Shown piece after piece: positions 43,681-57,003 of a stretch of DNA of 64,000 nt (its first letter is position 1; the number at the start of each line of letters is the position of its first letter). Under the pieces are notes generated by a model, which was not told the DNA's origin, searched no databases, and saw only the letters and a list, made by a program, of their open reading frames with translations. Position numbers and translations under genes: made by a program. Source of the stretch: Humulus lupulus (lineage: Eukaryota; Streptophyta; Magnoliopsida; Rosales; Cannabaceae); NCBI RefSeq assembly GCF_963169125.1, contig NC_084796.1, positions 215,143,948 to 215,207,947 of the forward strand, in the 5' to 3' direction.

Positions 43681-46304
43681 TCAACATAGTGAAAAGTTAC
43701 TACTTTCAACACCAATAGTTCCTTTCTGCATCATCGCCACGAACTCGTTATAATCTATGCGCCCATCCTGCACGGAGAAAAAAAATGTGGGAGAAACAGT
43801 AAGGTCTTGGAGATGAAACAAATAGAAGTGATAGCCATATTGAATTCAACCATGAATCACAGAAAACAAATGCAAGTCTTGAAAGAATGCAGGTTACATT
43901 TTAGTAGACAGTAAGATGTTTAAGCCAAATTCACACTAGCAGTAGCAATTCAAGAAAAAGTAAATTCAACCATAGAAACAAGATCTTAAATTCTAATGAG
44001 TCCATCTTGATATTTGCAAAACAAAACAACTAATGGCTCAAAATAAAATTTGAATGATCATATGCCCTATGCAAGGAAAACAACTCTTTAAATCTCTGAA
44101 TTTTAATTTACAGCCATTCAATTGGTGCAGTAACTGAATAATCATCAGAGAAATACTCACATTATCCTGATCAACTTCTTGCATCATTTCTTCTAGGCGG
44201 ATGTCCTCTACACCAAACTCCTCGCAAGCATGTTGAAGCTCGTCTTGAGTAATGTAGCCACTTCCATCTTTATCGAAGTAGGAAAATGCTGTGAACAAAT
44301 GATCTTCTCTCTCAATTTTGTTTAAATGCAAAGTGGCTGCTACAAACTCTCCATAATCAATTGTTCCACTGTTATCTACATCTGCCTGCAAATCAGTAAA
44401 TAAGTTAAACTAAGAATATCTAATGTACTATTCTCCAAACAATTTATGAATTAGTTCTCTATCATATCCTTGAGTGATCACCATAATTGAAGAAGAGAAT
44501 AGCATATTAAAAGGTGAGTAATCTCATTTCTTATGATGAAAGAATAATATTTCAATTTCAATGATTTCCTGCTGAGATTTGTCACCAAAGGTGAAATATC
44601 TTTTGAAGTAATTTAGAAATAGAACAATAGTAAAGCAAATTGTCACATATAAGGATTTTTTATATAAACAAAACATATATAATCAAGATTGAACAGATTT
44701 TCAACCTCTTGGTGCTTGGTTTAAAGTTGAAACCATACAAAGCCCATAGAGCATTATAAGGAAAAAGGAACTAAAAAGGAAACCCATAGTCCATACTAGT
44801 GTATATCTAATCTTAAAAATCTATGCCATGATAGACTAGCATATCGATCCAAACTACAGGGAAAATCTTTTTTAGTCCTAGATTTAAATCTTTTCATTTT
44901 GATCCTAAATTTTTTAAAAGTGTTCCCAATAGTCCTTATTAACATTAATGGTAAAATATAAAATGACGCTTTTAAAAGGCTTAGAGATCAATACTAAATA
45001 TTAAGTTCTGTATGAAATTACAGCTGCGCCCTTAAATTAAATCTAACATGTGTGTTCAGGGGCTAAAGTGGAAAAGTTTTAAAGACAAAAACAATATATT
45101 CTGACGTTTAGGGTACCAAAGGGAGAGCTTCTCAATAGTTTAGGTGTTTAGAATCATCTTTTAATATATACTTAGCTATGGGAGAAGCACAGTTTTTTCA
45201 GCCTCTTCATTTGGAATCTTAATAAAAAGAACAAGGATATCCCATTTATAATAGTTTAGGTGCATAGAATCATCTTTAAACATATATGAACTTACTGCTT
45301 GCATTAAATCATAAATTTCAGATTCCTTAAAATTAGCTCCGAATCTTTTCAAACCAGCCTTAAGTTCTTCAAAAGTGATTTGACCACTACTATCAGTGTC
45401 TATCATTTTGAACATTTCTTTTAGGCCAGCAATTTCTTCTTCAGATAAGCTCTCTGCAATTACCTGCCAAAAAAAGGGGAAAGAAATGAGTTGAATAATT
45501 ACAAGTCATCTATTAATTTAATTTAGGTATATGACTATCAATTATTTTGCTTCAAACCATTCACTTATTTAATACATAAAGTGACTTACTCTAATAGCCA
45601 TTTTCTTGAGCTTGTTCATTGCAGAGAATTGCTTCAATCGACTTAATATTGCAGAATCGAGAGGCTTGTCAGGAGCCACACCACCAACTCGAACCCAGGG
45701 ATGGCCTGCGAGACATATAAACAAAAGGTCATCGGTGCAAACAGAATGTTGTGCTTAAGAACACCTTGATATAGAATTATACATAAGCCAAAAATTATGA
45801 CAATTGTTGAACAAAAATGATGAGAATAATCATTTATAAAGCAGTTGAAATGAATAACAGATGCTTTTCCAAAAAGCTTTGCTCAACAATAATTGCAACC
45901 CTTTAATTTCAGTAGCAACACAGGTCAAACACAAAAATTGTAATTATGAAAGCAAACCAGTGACAGAAACTCACACAAAACATCATGTGCAGATATCCGC
46001 CTTTTGGGATCTCGAATAAGCATTTTCCTTACTAAATCTTTGGCACCTTCAGAAATACTAGGCCATGGGTCTGTTGAAAAGTCTAGGTCACCATGTAATA
46101 CTTCTTCAAATATCCCTTGGTCGCTCGCTATTGAAACCAAGGGGAAAGAAAAAAGGTCACAAAATACACATACAGAGACACAAATAGAAACACAGTTACT
46201 AAATACAACAATGACTAACAAGAAGCATCTTTAAAAATCCTACCAGCCCAAAATGGAGGCACTCCACTTAACAGAATGTAAAGAATCACTCTAGCACTCC
46301 AAAC
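43681..46304 (-). pseudogene. Calcium-dependent protein kinase, 3' half captured in the CACTA element
   Basis: Exons on the minus strand are 46304-46244 ([20 protein letters not shown]), 46127 to about 45973 ([20 protein letters not shown]), 45705-45590 ([20 protein letters not shown] and the autoinhibitory junction), 45463-45296 ([22 protein letters not shown]-hand 1), 44385-44161 ([13 protein letters not shown] and [15 protein letters not shown]-hands 2 and 3) and 43767-43681 (DGRIDYNEFVAMMQKGTIG, end of EF-hand 4, stop). Most borders show GT-AG sites, so genomic DNA was captured, not cDNA. The N-terminal kinase lobe and catalytic core are absent. A native CDPK reads DVWSAG where this copy has HVWSAR, and no acceptor precedes that exon, so the capture junction is near 46304. 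If transcribed it could give only a calcium-binding fragment. Confidence 0.85.
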
Positions 46305-47809
46305 ATGGTGAGAATAGTATTATCTAAGCACATCTAGCTTCTCACAAACCATACTCCTTTACTCATTCGAAGATATTCAAAATATACATACTAGTTACTT
46401 AGAAGATATTCAAAGTCATGCATAAAAATAAAAATAAAAGAGTCAAACTTATCAAAGTGAAAAAGGGCACTGAGTTTTAAAGTGGGAAATTGATCAAATA
46501 TACAATTCATAGAGGAATGCTTAAAGACCACAGATGACACTAGAGGGTCAACAAAAACTCATCTAAGCACAAGATCATGTCCAACTACTCTTCAGAATGG
46601 TGCTTGTTAAAAGACTAAAACATCTTCTAAAGCAAGCTGGGTATTTCTACAATGAAACATTCTTTAATCTCCTCCACCACTATACGTAATAAAACATGAC
46701 ATCTCAATTCAAAGTATTACTAAATTAACTACACACAAGAAACATTTGGACAAGATATTTCAGCAATAGTAGCCTCATTAGCAGTAACACATACAAACAC
46801 ATACACATATTTTGAAAATCAAATTACATTTACCATTGTATAGCTCACATATATCATTTTAAAAACTAAACCATTGTCCCAAAATTATCAACATCTGCCA
46901 AGTTGATGGTATGGTAGTAATAACCTAATATGCCAGAAATCAAAATCTACTCTCCACAGTCTACACAGGTAGAAAAATAATTGTATTCAAATGAGGGATG
47001 CTAAATTTCACTTTCCCAATTGCCCAAAACAGAAGCCACCACAACATAGAAACTTCCAAAAAAAAAATAAGAACCAAATGTCAAATTGATTGGTCTTTGA
47101 TATAAACCTGTCTCGAGAGGAATAAGTAAAGGATAGTTACTTCTAAGAAATACCTGTGAGGCAGAAAGCTTTCTCACAAATCCATGAAAATATTAATCAG
47201 GGTAAGGGAATTGTAAGTCAACCATTTATGATTTTTTTTTCTCATTCTTGAGTAATGAGAATATCAATAAAACTCGCATTTTTTAAACTTTAAATCAAAC
47301 CAGGAATGCATGTAAAACAAAGAATAAAAATTGTTATGATTTTGCTAAAATAATTGACCATACTCTGAACCTCCTACCTACAATGTGATATCTAAACTTT
47401 CTAACCATATTATGATTTTGCTAAAATAATTAGCCATACATTTTCCCTGTCTATTTAAACTACTTTATACCATGGTAGTATGTGGAAGCTAGTCTTGGAT
47501 GAATTCACTAGCACAAAAAAATGAAACCAAAATGGCAGAAACCAAGACTACACAATATCCAAAAAGAGAATTTTACAGTTATGTTCTATAAATAATTTTG
47601 GTCACAGTTATTTGCACTTTTTACATTTTGAATAATAAACTATTGTATTTAGACTATTTCCTCTAATTAGAATCCACATACGCTTCAGGTGACTGTACAA
47701 AACATGCTCTTGCAATTTCATAAAAAACTAATCATCGTAGAGTGTCGCTTTAAAGTTACTCAAATTTAAAGAAATAAAATAATCAAACATTCAAAGTGAG
47801 AAGTGAAAC
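46305..47809. other. Inner CACTA DNA without recognised gene
   Basis: AT-rich; no exon-like stretch with splice sites found. It may be captured intron or intergenic DNA. Confidence 0.45.
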
Positions 47810-48320
47810 CTTTGAATGAAACGCCAAGCTACTAACAGCTAAAATCGAAGACCCATCTATGTCGCTTGCAAAGTCAACCATTGACCTTAATGGATAACCA
47901 TCATGCTTCTGCATATCAAAGTAAAATTAAGAAGTTCAAGACAATCTACACATTTTCTAGACAATGAAATCTTTAGAAGGAATTGATGGGTTAAAACTCC
48001 AAACCTCAAGGCAACAAACTATGGAGCTACCCTCATCATGGGTTAAAACCATACATGACAAGAGGGAAAATGCAGAAACTCAAACTCCCATACTATGCTA
48101 GCGATAAAATAAATATGCTATAAGCTATATCTCCATGGAAAAACATCAAATTATAAAGTGAAATCTACAGCTCTGAAGTGTTGGAAAACCTCACATGTTG
48201 ATATTTGTCTACAGTAAACATATTAGTTTCTTTGATTTTGTATTCTGCCCATTCCACCTCATCATCATATCCAGAGACTGTTGAGGGAGGTTGTTTAATG
48301 TATAATCTATAGATAATGTG
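47810..48320 (-). pseudogene. Exons of an unrecognised captured gene
   Basis: One exon-like block (47908-47810, 33 codons) reads KHDGYPLRSMVDFASDIDGS, then SILAVSSLAFHSK; it is preceded by GATATGCAG and followed by GTTTCAC, so acceptor and donor are present. A second block upstream (about 48318-48197) reads IKQPPSTVSGYDDEVEWAEY, then KIKETNMFTVDKYQH before GTGAGG. Both have coding-like composition on the same strand as the neighbouring captured genes. I do not recognise the protein. Confidence 0.4.
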
Positions 48321-49972
48321 ACAAAAGTAAGCTCATTATATGAAAAATAAATAAACAAATATGACATTCAATCATTAATATTTACGGTTTCTTGTTGGTA
48401 TTTGGGGAAAGAAAACCTTTGCAGAAAGCTTTTGTTCTCCAAAAATGAAACTAGTATTGTGTCCAAAGAACACTCATATCCTTTTATCTCTACAAGGATG
48501 GCCATTTGTCTAATCAATTTTCTCTTTCTCTTTCTTCAAAACTTCACATAGTTTGTTTTGATTATTAATAAACTAACGAGGTTTGACATAACCTTACAGT
48601 TGAATAAGGCTGGCGAGTTCACCCTCCCCAGAAGAGCTAACTGCAAGCTTAGTATCCAATTTATGCAATAGTTTTCCACCAGCATCCAATTGGTGAAAAA
48701 ATTATATAAGAAAAAATATATTAAAAAATTAAAAAACATAGCTTTTTAACATTCAACACATCGAGTGCATTATGGAGACAAACATATATGTAGATTTCAC
48801 TATGCTAGCTACCCTCAGGGAATTTTTCACAAACACATCGATTGCATTATGTAAAAAAGAAAGATCAATTGAATAAATATGCTAATAATTAAAATCCACA
48901 AAATTATAGACAGTGAGAGAGAATTATAGCTTACCCAAAGAGAAAATAATCAACTGCTTGTTTTTGTCCATCACTTTAGTGCCAAGGATGTGTCACGAGT
49001 TTGTTTACTGGACTAAATAAGACAAATTTAGAGAGATTCAAAGTGAGGCTTTGAGCTAAGCTTCATCTTGAGATTGAGCAAAAAACAAATCCAAAATATA
49101 ATGACTAAAAATTATAAATATGATATTGTCTCTGTACAGAACAACCCACCCATATAAATGAGGGGTTTTGGAAAAGAAAATTGACGAAAATAAATGCTTA
49201 GCTTACAACCACTACGAATCACATTTATTTATTTAAAATGATAATTGTTATATTAAAATTACTACTACAGTGCATATATCATTACTAATTAATATTATCA
49301 CAAAATAGCTTTATTTATAGTGTTACTCGCTTATTGTATGTGCCAATGATGACATTATTAAGTGTTATATCTTACAAATATTATAAATTTTTAGTAGAGA
49401 CTACGCATAAAACTACAATAAGCATAGTATAAGAGTGTGTTTGTGTTTTAAAAAAATGATTATGTCATATATACTGGTATATCCACTGATATTGTCAAAT
49501 TGAATACTCTTGTCATAAAAAGTTACATACAATCTAACTAAAGCTAGTTAGTCTAGAATTATTAGTATAATTTATGGGTATAACAAGTGCAAAAAATGAC
49601 ATACTAAGGCTATTTATTTAGGTATAAAAGAATAGTCGCATAAATTGAACTAAAGTATAAAATATACCCACGACAATTTCTATTCGTTTTTGCCAAAAAC
49701 TATTGGATCCAAACCCATGCTTATCCCACCATTCAAATCTACTCATCCATTTCATAAATCAATTGAACGGAAATTGGGCTGTTTACAGTTGGAGCTACAG
49801 AGAACCATGTAAAACAGCAAATATTGGATAGGGAATAGCAAAACCGTCACAAAAATAATACCATCTTTATAGTTATTATCAAATTATACGTTTTTCTAGC
49901 TGTTACATTTTTGCAGGGCTGGTTTGGCAACTATGAGACTATCTCCTTAAGCAATCAAAAAATGAAATTAAC
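48321..49972. other. Inner CACTA DNA without recognised gene
   Basis: AT-rich. TGTGTTAT-like motifs are sparse; nothing that reads as an exon was found. Confidence 0.4.
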
Positions 49973-52241
49973 TCATTCAGATTCAAGGGCCACAACTTCA
50001 TATCTGACCTCTTCCAAATGCTCGTTTATAGCAATCACAACATCCTGTAATCCTCTAATGGCCTCCTTCAGTTCTTTATCATACATGGCATCTGCTTCTG
50101 CCTCTTCAGTCCCAACAGCTTCTGTAATCTCATGGACATGCACACACTCATGCTCCATTGGTTTCTCAAATTTGCAATCCGCATGGCTCACCAAACGTTC
50201 TGATGGCCGACCAGCCTTCTTTAGTACCTGTAATGTGACCGTCTTTAAAAGTAAAATAATTTAATGTTAGCCGGGCAAGAGTAAATTATGGAAAAATTGA
50301 GTTACAAGAAACAACATATAAGATTCCATTTGCATACAAGGTTACTATTCTAGAAGGCTGGTTGATGAATGCAGAGTCATCTTAAAGAATTGAAAATGCA
50401 AAAGAAATCACTCTGCTATAGCCATAAGATCAACAATTATCCTCTGTAAACATGACATTTTTTTAAAGAGAACAATAGCTTCTATTTAAACTCGTGAAAT
50501 AAAAAGAACAATCCTAGCAGAAAAGGAAAAATAATCATTGAAATAACTGTAAATTTATGTATGTGTACTGTCTAAGCAGTTTAGAGATCGTTTATGGTTA
50601 GTCATCTCTATTGTTACACAATTTTTCCATGCTGCTTCCAAATCATTATCTTACATGAACTTACGGTCCCCAAGGAAACTCAGCTAAATGATTCAAACTA
50701 AGGGAAAGGACTTTTGACTATCCAATATCAACAAAAGTAAACAATCTTTTTACTAATTTGATTTACCAGATATTGGATTGAACAATACAAACCAAAGGTA
50801 CCCCTCACGAGTAGAAATAAGAAAACACCTTCATGCTTATTATATTGGTCTTTTGTTACTCTCATTTTTCCTCAATAAACTATTCAATGCAAAAAAATTC
50901 TTCACGTATGGACAACTAGATTGACTTAATTTCAACAATAACATCAGGAACAAGATTTCTTAAATGCTAGAGTTGCTCCATAATCTGCTTCTCAAGCACA
51001 TAGAATGATCATCAGTTTATCAGTAATCTCTCTATAGTAACTAATAAACAAGCTTTCGGCTTTTAAATCAACAGCCTTTGTAAAGAATCCTTTCTATCAC
51101 AAAATCATCCACATAACTCATAATTGGCCGATTTAATTTTACTATTTAGCATGCTTTTTGGGAAAAAGAAAAAATAAGAGTCTTAACAAATGTCCATTTC
51201 TAATGATCTATCAGGTAAATCAACTATACATCTCATTAGTGAATCATACAAAAATTTCTAATTGGCACTTGACTCAAGACTATTAGCTTTAAATTATTTT
51301 CAGCCACAAGAAGGCTTTTTAAAAATATCAAATATGCATGCACCTTGCTCTTATCCAAGAAGGGTTTTTACTTAAACTATTCTTTCCAATGATTATCATC
51401 TTCGATAATTATTTTCATTTAAATTAGTAAACGGAGCCTTGGTGTCACACATACACTGGGAATAAATAATAATGAAAAGGGACCTATACAAAGGCAAAAC
51501 CATAATGCAAAACGATATGGCTCTCTAAACGAAACTTCAAAACATTCAAAATGGCAGAATAAGAAAAGGGAAGGCTTGTATTAGAGTTCTAAGATATAAA
51601 TCCACAAAGAAAATAGCCAAGCAATTTTTAGAGTGTATTATAATAGTGGCAAAAAAGAAAAATAAAAGAGGCATTGGTTACCAAATTCAGTTTCTGCTTT
51701 TCCTGTTCTTGAACAGATCTCAAAAGCTTAGCTAAATCAACTCGATCGTACTCAGAATTCTGAAATAGGGACTCCATTTCAATGACCTGAACTCAAAAAA
51801 ACACAGAAACCCGCTTCACAAACTTAAATACAGAATATAAACATATATATTTATATGTGAATTTCAAATTTTGGGATGTGAATATGGATACCAACTTGTT
51901 TAGAGCAGTTATTGAACTCCAATGTAATGTCACTGCAAAGCTGTTGATAGGCAAATTCATTTCCCGAAATCATATACTCTGAAAATCCCTTGTATCAAAG
52001 AAATCTCTTCTTCAAAAAAAGGAACGGAAAATGAGATGCAGAAAGAAAAAAAAATGGTAAGAGCAGAAGGAAAGAGAAACCTTTTGAGGTTGGAATAGGC
52101 TTCGGCCCGACGCTGCTGAACGGCGAGAAATTTACAAAGCAAATTAACGATTGTTGTTGAGGAATCATAGGCGGAGGTGCCATGGCTACCATCTTCGGCC
52201 ATGGGTTCACCTATTGATAATTTTTTTTCAAAATCTTCCAT
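49973..52241 (-). pseudogene. REX1B-domain protein gene (DNA repair REX1-B family), captured copy, probably damaged
   Basis: Four exons on the minus strand: 52241-52081 (MEDFEKKLSIGEPMAEDGSH, then VNLLCKFLAVQQRRAEAYSN), 51988-51896 (MISGNEFAYQQLCSDITLEF), 51786-51682 (VIEMESLFQNSEYDRVDLAK, LLRSVQEQEKQKLNL) and 50242-49973 (TVTLQVLKKAGRPSERLVSH to the stop, acidic tail). This is the layout of the REX1B domain (Q..R..Y, then LC..IT.EF, then LQ..E..KL..T..LQ), named after the Chlamydomonas REX1 excision-repair locus; the plant role is not established. Exons 1 and 2 together are 254 nt where 255 are needed to keep phase, so one base is missing or another acceptor is used. Whether it is expressed is unknown. 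Confidence 0.7.
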
Positions 52242-52798
52242 GTGTTGCTCTGCTCTGCCTCCTATTTTTTTTCTCTAATGTTACTCACTTCTTATGGTTT
52301 TCAAGAACGTTTTTTTTTTGTATATTTGTACCTAAAAATTTATAAACTAGCTACACACTACCAATACTAAGTTTACCCATTTTATTTATCAAATGCCCCA
52401 AATTTCTTGGCACCAAGCAACGGGGAAAGGGTAAGGTAGAAGGTTGGCAACAAGCTATAGAGAAATGGGAACGATGCTTGAACAGCGGCGACAATCGGTG
52501 GGTATCCGTTCGGGGTTGGCAGAGAGCAAACGAAAGAGAAAGAAAGGGATCGGTTATGGAGGGAGAGAGAAAGAGATTTGGGGATCAGTTTGGAGAAAGA
52601 GATTATATTTTTTTATTTACTTATTTTATAAATAAAATTTGATTATATTTGGGACAGTGTGAAATTTTTGGGGGTGGGGAAAAATTAGGCGCCAAAATTA
52701 AATCCCTCATACACTTATATACTTATTTATCTATTATAATACTTTTTTAAAAGTGTTAAATTTTTGTGTTATGGAAATGGGTTTTTGTTGTAGTGAAT

Positions 52799-54322
52799 GA
52801 TCTTGATCACACAATGTATTATTAAAAAGGATAGTTGCGGCATAAATACTTGTTGCTTTTATTTTATTACACTTTTATATCCAATTTTTTTCTTTTAGGA
52901 AAAACTACCAAATTTATGTTTTCAGTGTAGCCGTAGCCACTAGCTCCATTAAGTACTTTTAACTAGTGTTGATTAATTAGGATAAGAGGTGTCAGCATAT
53001 AATTAGTGGTCCAATACATAATTTTTTAAAAAAAATTATTATTTTAAAAAAAATAATTAAAAATAAATAAAACTAATAAAAAATAATATAATAATAAAGA
53101 TAAACCAAAATAAAAAATTAAATATAAATAAATTAAAATTTTAAACTTTTTTCTTCCTCACCATTCTCCTTTTCTCATTCTTTTTCCCCTTATTCTCACT
53201 TTTTCTTCTTCTTTCTTCTCCATTCTTCTTCTTATTCTTCCATGTGTTGCAAGGGACGGAGATAGTACGACCAATGAGGGCTCATGCCCCACTTCAAAGT
53301 TTTTTTATTTGAAATTTTAATTTAATATTTTAATATAAATAAAAACAATAACATAAAAGCCCTCACTAAAACTCTAAATTTATTGAAAGCCTCATTTTTT
53401 GCCAAAGTTTGGCCCTGTCACTATGTGCTGGAGCGGGTAGGTCACAACTTGGATCTTGGGTGGAGCTTGGAGGTAAGCTTGGTGGCAAATCTGGGCAGAC
53501 ATGATTTGGGCTTCATGCGAGAAGGAATTTGGGCAGGTAGGATCTCGACTTCAAACAAATTAAAGAAAAATGGAAAAAAAATTAATGTTTTATTTTAATT
53601 TGAAATTTAGTTTTAGTTTATTTTTTAAAATAATTAATATTTTTAGTTGAGTTTTGTATTTAATTTTGTTAACTTATTGTAAGATATTTTAGGCGTTTAA
53701 TTATATTTTTAATTAGTTTTTTATTATTTTAAAATCAATTGATATTTTATTTTGAATGACAAGTGTGGCAAGTGTGTCATCCCAATCAGCACTATAAGGG
53801 AACTTAATGGAGGTGGTGGCTACAACTACACCTAAAGCATAATGTTTGGTGGTTTTCCTATAAAAAAAAAAAGAAGAAGAAAGTTTAGGTATGAAAGTGT
53901 TATGAATCAAAAACCTTCACTTGATGCCCGTTCCCAGTACTTTTTTCGTGCTGGGAATAAAGATTATGTCAGTGCTACCATAGTCCGCCGACAGAAAAAC
54001 TTTTCACCGGTGCTTAAAAGCCCTGGAAAAGGTCACAAAAGCGCTAGAAAAGGCCCACTATGATGCCATCCCCCGTCGTAAAATGTCAGCGCCACAAGTT
54101 TTGGCAGCATGTAAAAGTGCTAGGATAGGACCTTTTGCTAGTACTTGTGCATAAGCGTCATCAAAAGTACTATTACTAATGAATTTTTCCCATCAACTCT
54201 TGCATGTGCGTAAGAGTGCCGAAAAAGGTATTTTGGCCTTTTCGCTAATAGGTGTGTTTACCGGCACTAAAAATCCCTGACAAATGCAACGATTTTTGTA
54301 CTATGCACAACAAGAATTTACG
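52799..54322. other. Spacer between two CACTA elements
   Basis: It contains an A/T-only tract (53025-53110), a pyrimidine tract (53150-53240) and, at 53900-54310, a patch with recurring GTGCTAGxA / GCGCTAGAA motifs ending TTTTTGTACTATG. The last part resembles the end of a further degenerate CACTA-type insertion but has no clean terminus. No gene is seen. Confidence 0.4.
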
Positions 54323-55109
54323 CACTACAAGAAAAAATGCTTTTAATAAGACCAAAAATGTGTTATCAAAACATACCATAACACTTTTTGACGTGTTAAG
54401 ACCGACTATGTTATCGTAGGTCAGGGTACTTTACATAACACTTTATCATTGTTATACATATGTGTTATTATACTGTCAACGATATCACACTTTCTGTGTT
54501 ATTTTAATAAATAGATAAGTGTTTAATTATATTATTTATAGTCGATTATATAACACATTTCAATACTTATAAATTTGTGTTATACTACACTTTAGTATAA
54601 CACATTTTTTGTGTTATACTACACTTTAGTCTAACACATGTTTTGTGTTATTTAATGAAGTTTGCATAACAAAATTCTTTACTTATAAAAAGTATTATTG
54701 TAATAGATATTATAACACATTTTTCGTATTATTTTAATATTTAGATAAGTTTAAATTCTCATTATATATTCATTTATAGAAAATAGTTTACATAACATAA
54801 TTTTATGCTTATAAACCAATGTTATTGTAAAAGATACAATAACACATTTTTTGTATTATTCTAATATTTGGATAAGCTTGAATTATTAATATATAAACTT
54901 GTACATTATAATTTTTTTTATTTCTTTAATTCAAATCTGCTTCATTTAATATACTTAAGACACCATTAACATTGTACAAATATATTTTTGAGTACCAATT
55001 ATATGGTTCATAACACATATAACCAAACAATTGTGTCAAAATACATTCAAGATTATCTAAAAAGTAATCCAAAAGTCTTGTGATATTCAACACTGCCTAA
55101 TTAACATAA

Positions 55110-56998
55110 TGTAATGACCCACTACTCTAGACTTTTGGACCATTAACGAAACTATACATAAAACTTACATTTTTGCGAAAATACCATACTTTATTGGAAA
55201 CTTGTGGAAATAGAGTTATTTTCATAAAATAAGTAGGATATGGGATCCCATTGTCTTAAAAACAAAACATAATTTAAAATAAAAAGACATTACATAAATA
55301 GTGCGGAAAATACATGTAAAAAGACATAAAACAAAACTACATCCTCGAATCGAATAACGCTCGGCTCCTTGACTCCATTCACCATCGATACACATTCTCT
55401 AAGCGTCCACGAATCTTACCGCCTCTTAAGCTATTTTCCTGCACATAAAACAAAAAGGAATGAGCCTAATGCCCAGCAAGGAAAATCTAACACATAGTCA
55501 TAAACATAAATTTCATAATAAACATAAAGACATATCATAACACTTATTACATACACTTATTATAATGGCCATTATTACTTGGGGTCCCATAGACTAAACA
55601 AGTCATATGCCCATGAGATTAGTGGGGTCCTACTAGCTAAGTAGGTCATATGCCCATAATCTTTTTGGGGTCTTGTTAGTCATATGGGTCATATGCCCAA
55701 GCCTACAAACATACACATTTCATAACATATTTATAACATATTTCATAATATATCACATAAGATAACACAAGCATAAAACATATAGATTCTATCCTATTTT
55801 CCTTACCAAAGTTACCGGGATATGTGGACAGCGTTGGGACTTTTGGAACACTCCTAAAACCATATATAACAGGGTGAGTCTAATGAAGAAAAAGAGATGA
55901 AAAGGAATGGAAAGACTAAACCATTGAAAGTCACACTTACCAAACTTATGTGCTCAAGAACTTAGATTCCCTAACCAAAATGAGAATGAGGTTAGAAGAC
56001 TGAGTAAAAGACTAAGAGAAGGGAAACATAACATAAAACCAATGAACTAGAGTGTGTTGAATACCTTGAGAACTTGTAGATCAATCTAACCCTCAAACCG
56101 AAATACTATGAAATCTTACTTCCCAAAGTGTTTGATAAGCTTATGATTTCCCCACCCAAGTGTTTAACTCTCACACTCTCCTAGCACTTGCAGCTTCTGA
56201 ACTTAGAGTAAAAGGTGAATAATAGCTGGGTACTAGGTCCTATTTATAGAGTTTGGGAATGAAGGAATCTTAATTTTACTTTAATAAAAATAATAGCTTT
56301 TTAGGTGAAAATAATTTGAATAATCGTTCAGCAGGGGCTGAAGACTCGTTCAAAAGATGCTGGATTTATGAAGAAGTTGAATGGCTGAAAGGAAAAAGAA
56401 TTAAAAAACATTTGAATTATGCTGAAGGAGGCGATATATCTATCGCCTCCCTGTAGGTGATATATCGCCTGGGCCAGTATGCCTGAGGCGACTGTGCATC
56501 GTTTCGTGTTTTCCGTATCTACGTGCTGCAATATATCGCCCCCTATAGCTGCGATATATCGGCACACGCTGAATATTTAAACACGAAATTACACATTTTT
56601 AGCTAAGTTTGAATGGAGTAAACAACCTTGACTAAGCCCTCAACGTATTCAAAGCTGCTGACTGACCTTAAAGCATTCAAATTTTACCCTTATTTAATTT
56701 AATCCTCAAAATACTTAATCCTTAATCACCCATTCATAACATGTGCTTAAAATCCTATTGGTTGATATCTAAACCTTATAGTATAATAAATATTATTCTT
56801 AATATCAGCTATATAATCAAACCTTAGGTTAAAATTAATATTCTTAAACTATAGGTTAAACTTAGAAAGTCTATAAGTACTACTATGAGTGTCCAAATAA
56901 TTCCCGGTCTGAACCAAAAATCCACAGTAACAAAGATAATACTATACATACTATAATACTACTAAATAATTAGCTATGTAAAGTTCTTGGACTCTACA
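55110..56998 (-). mobile_element. Solo LTR of family 1 in the second CACTA element, TSD CATAA
   Basis: It starts TGTAATGACCC and ends GGACTCTACA, is 1,889 bp long, and CATAA flanks it at 55105-55109 and 56999-57003. It matches 5355-7263 closely, including CGATATATCG-type palindromes near 56430-56560 and the TCCTATTTATAGAG promoter block near 56248. It post-dates the CACTA insertion. Confidence 0.92.
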
Positions 56999-57003
56999 CA
57001 TAA

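Larger units (their letters stand above)
43027..52795. mobile_element. Non-autonomous CACTA element with captured genes (Pack-CACTA), TSD AAT
   Basis: The left end reads CACTACAAGAAAAAATG and the right end, inverted, CACTACAACAAAAACCC. AAT flanks it at 43024-43026 and 52796-52798, the 3-bp duplication typical of CACTA (En/Spm) elements. Subterminal DNA at both ends is full of TGTGTTAT/ATAACACA motifs. No transposase frame is seen. Instead it holds the 3' half of a CDPK gene, a REX1B-domain gene and exons of an unknown gene, all on the minus strand with introns. A related element starts at 54323. Confidence 0.88.
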
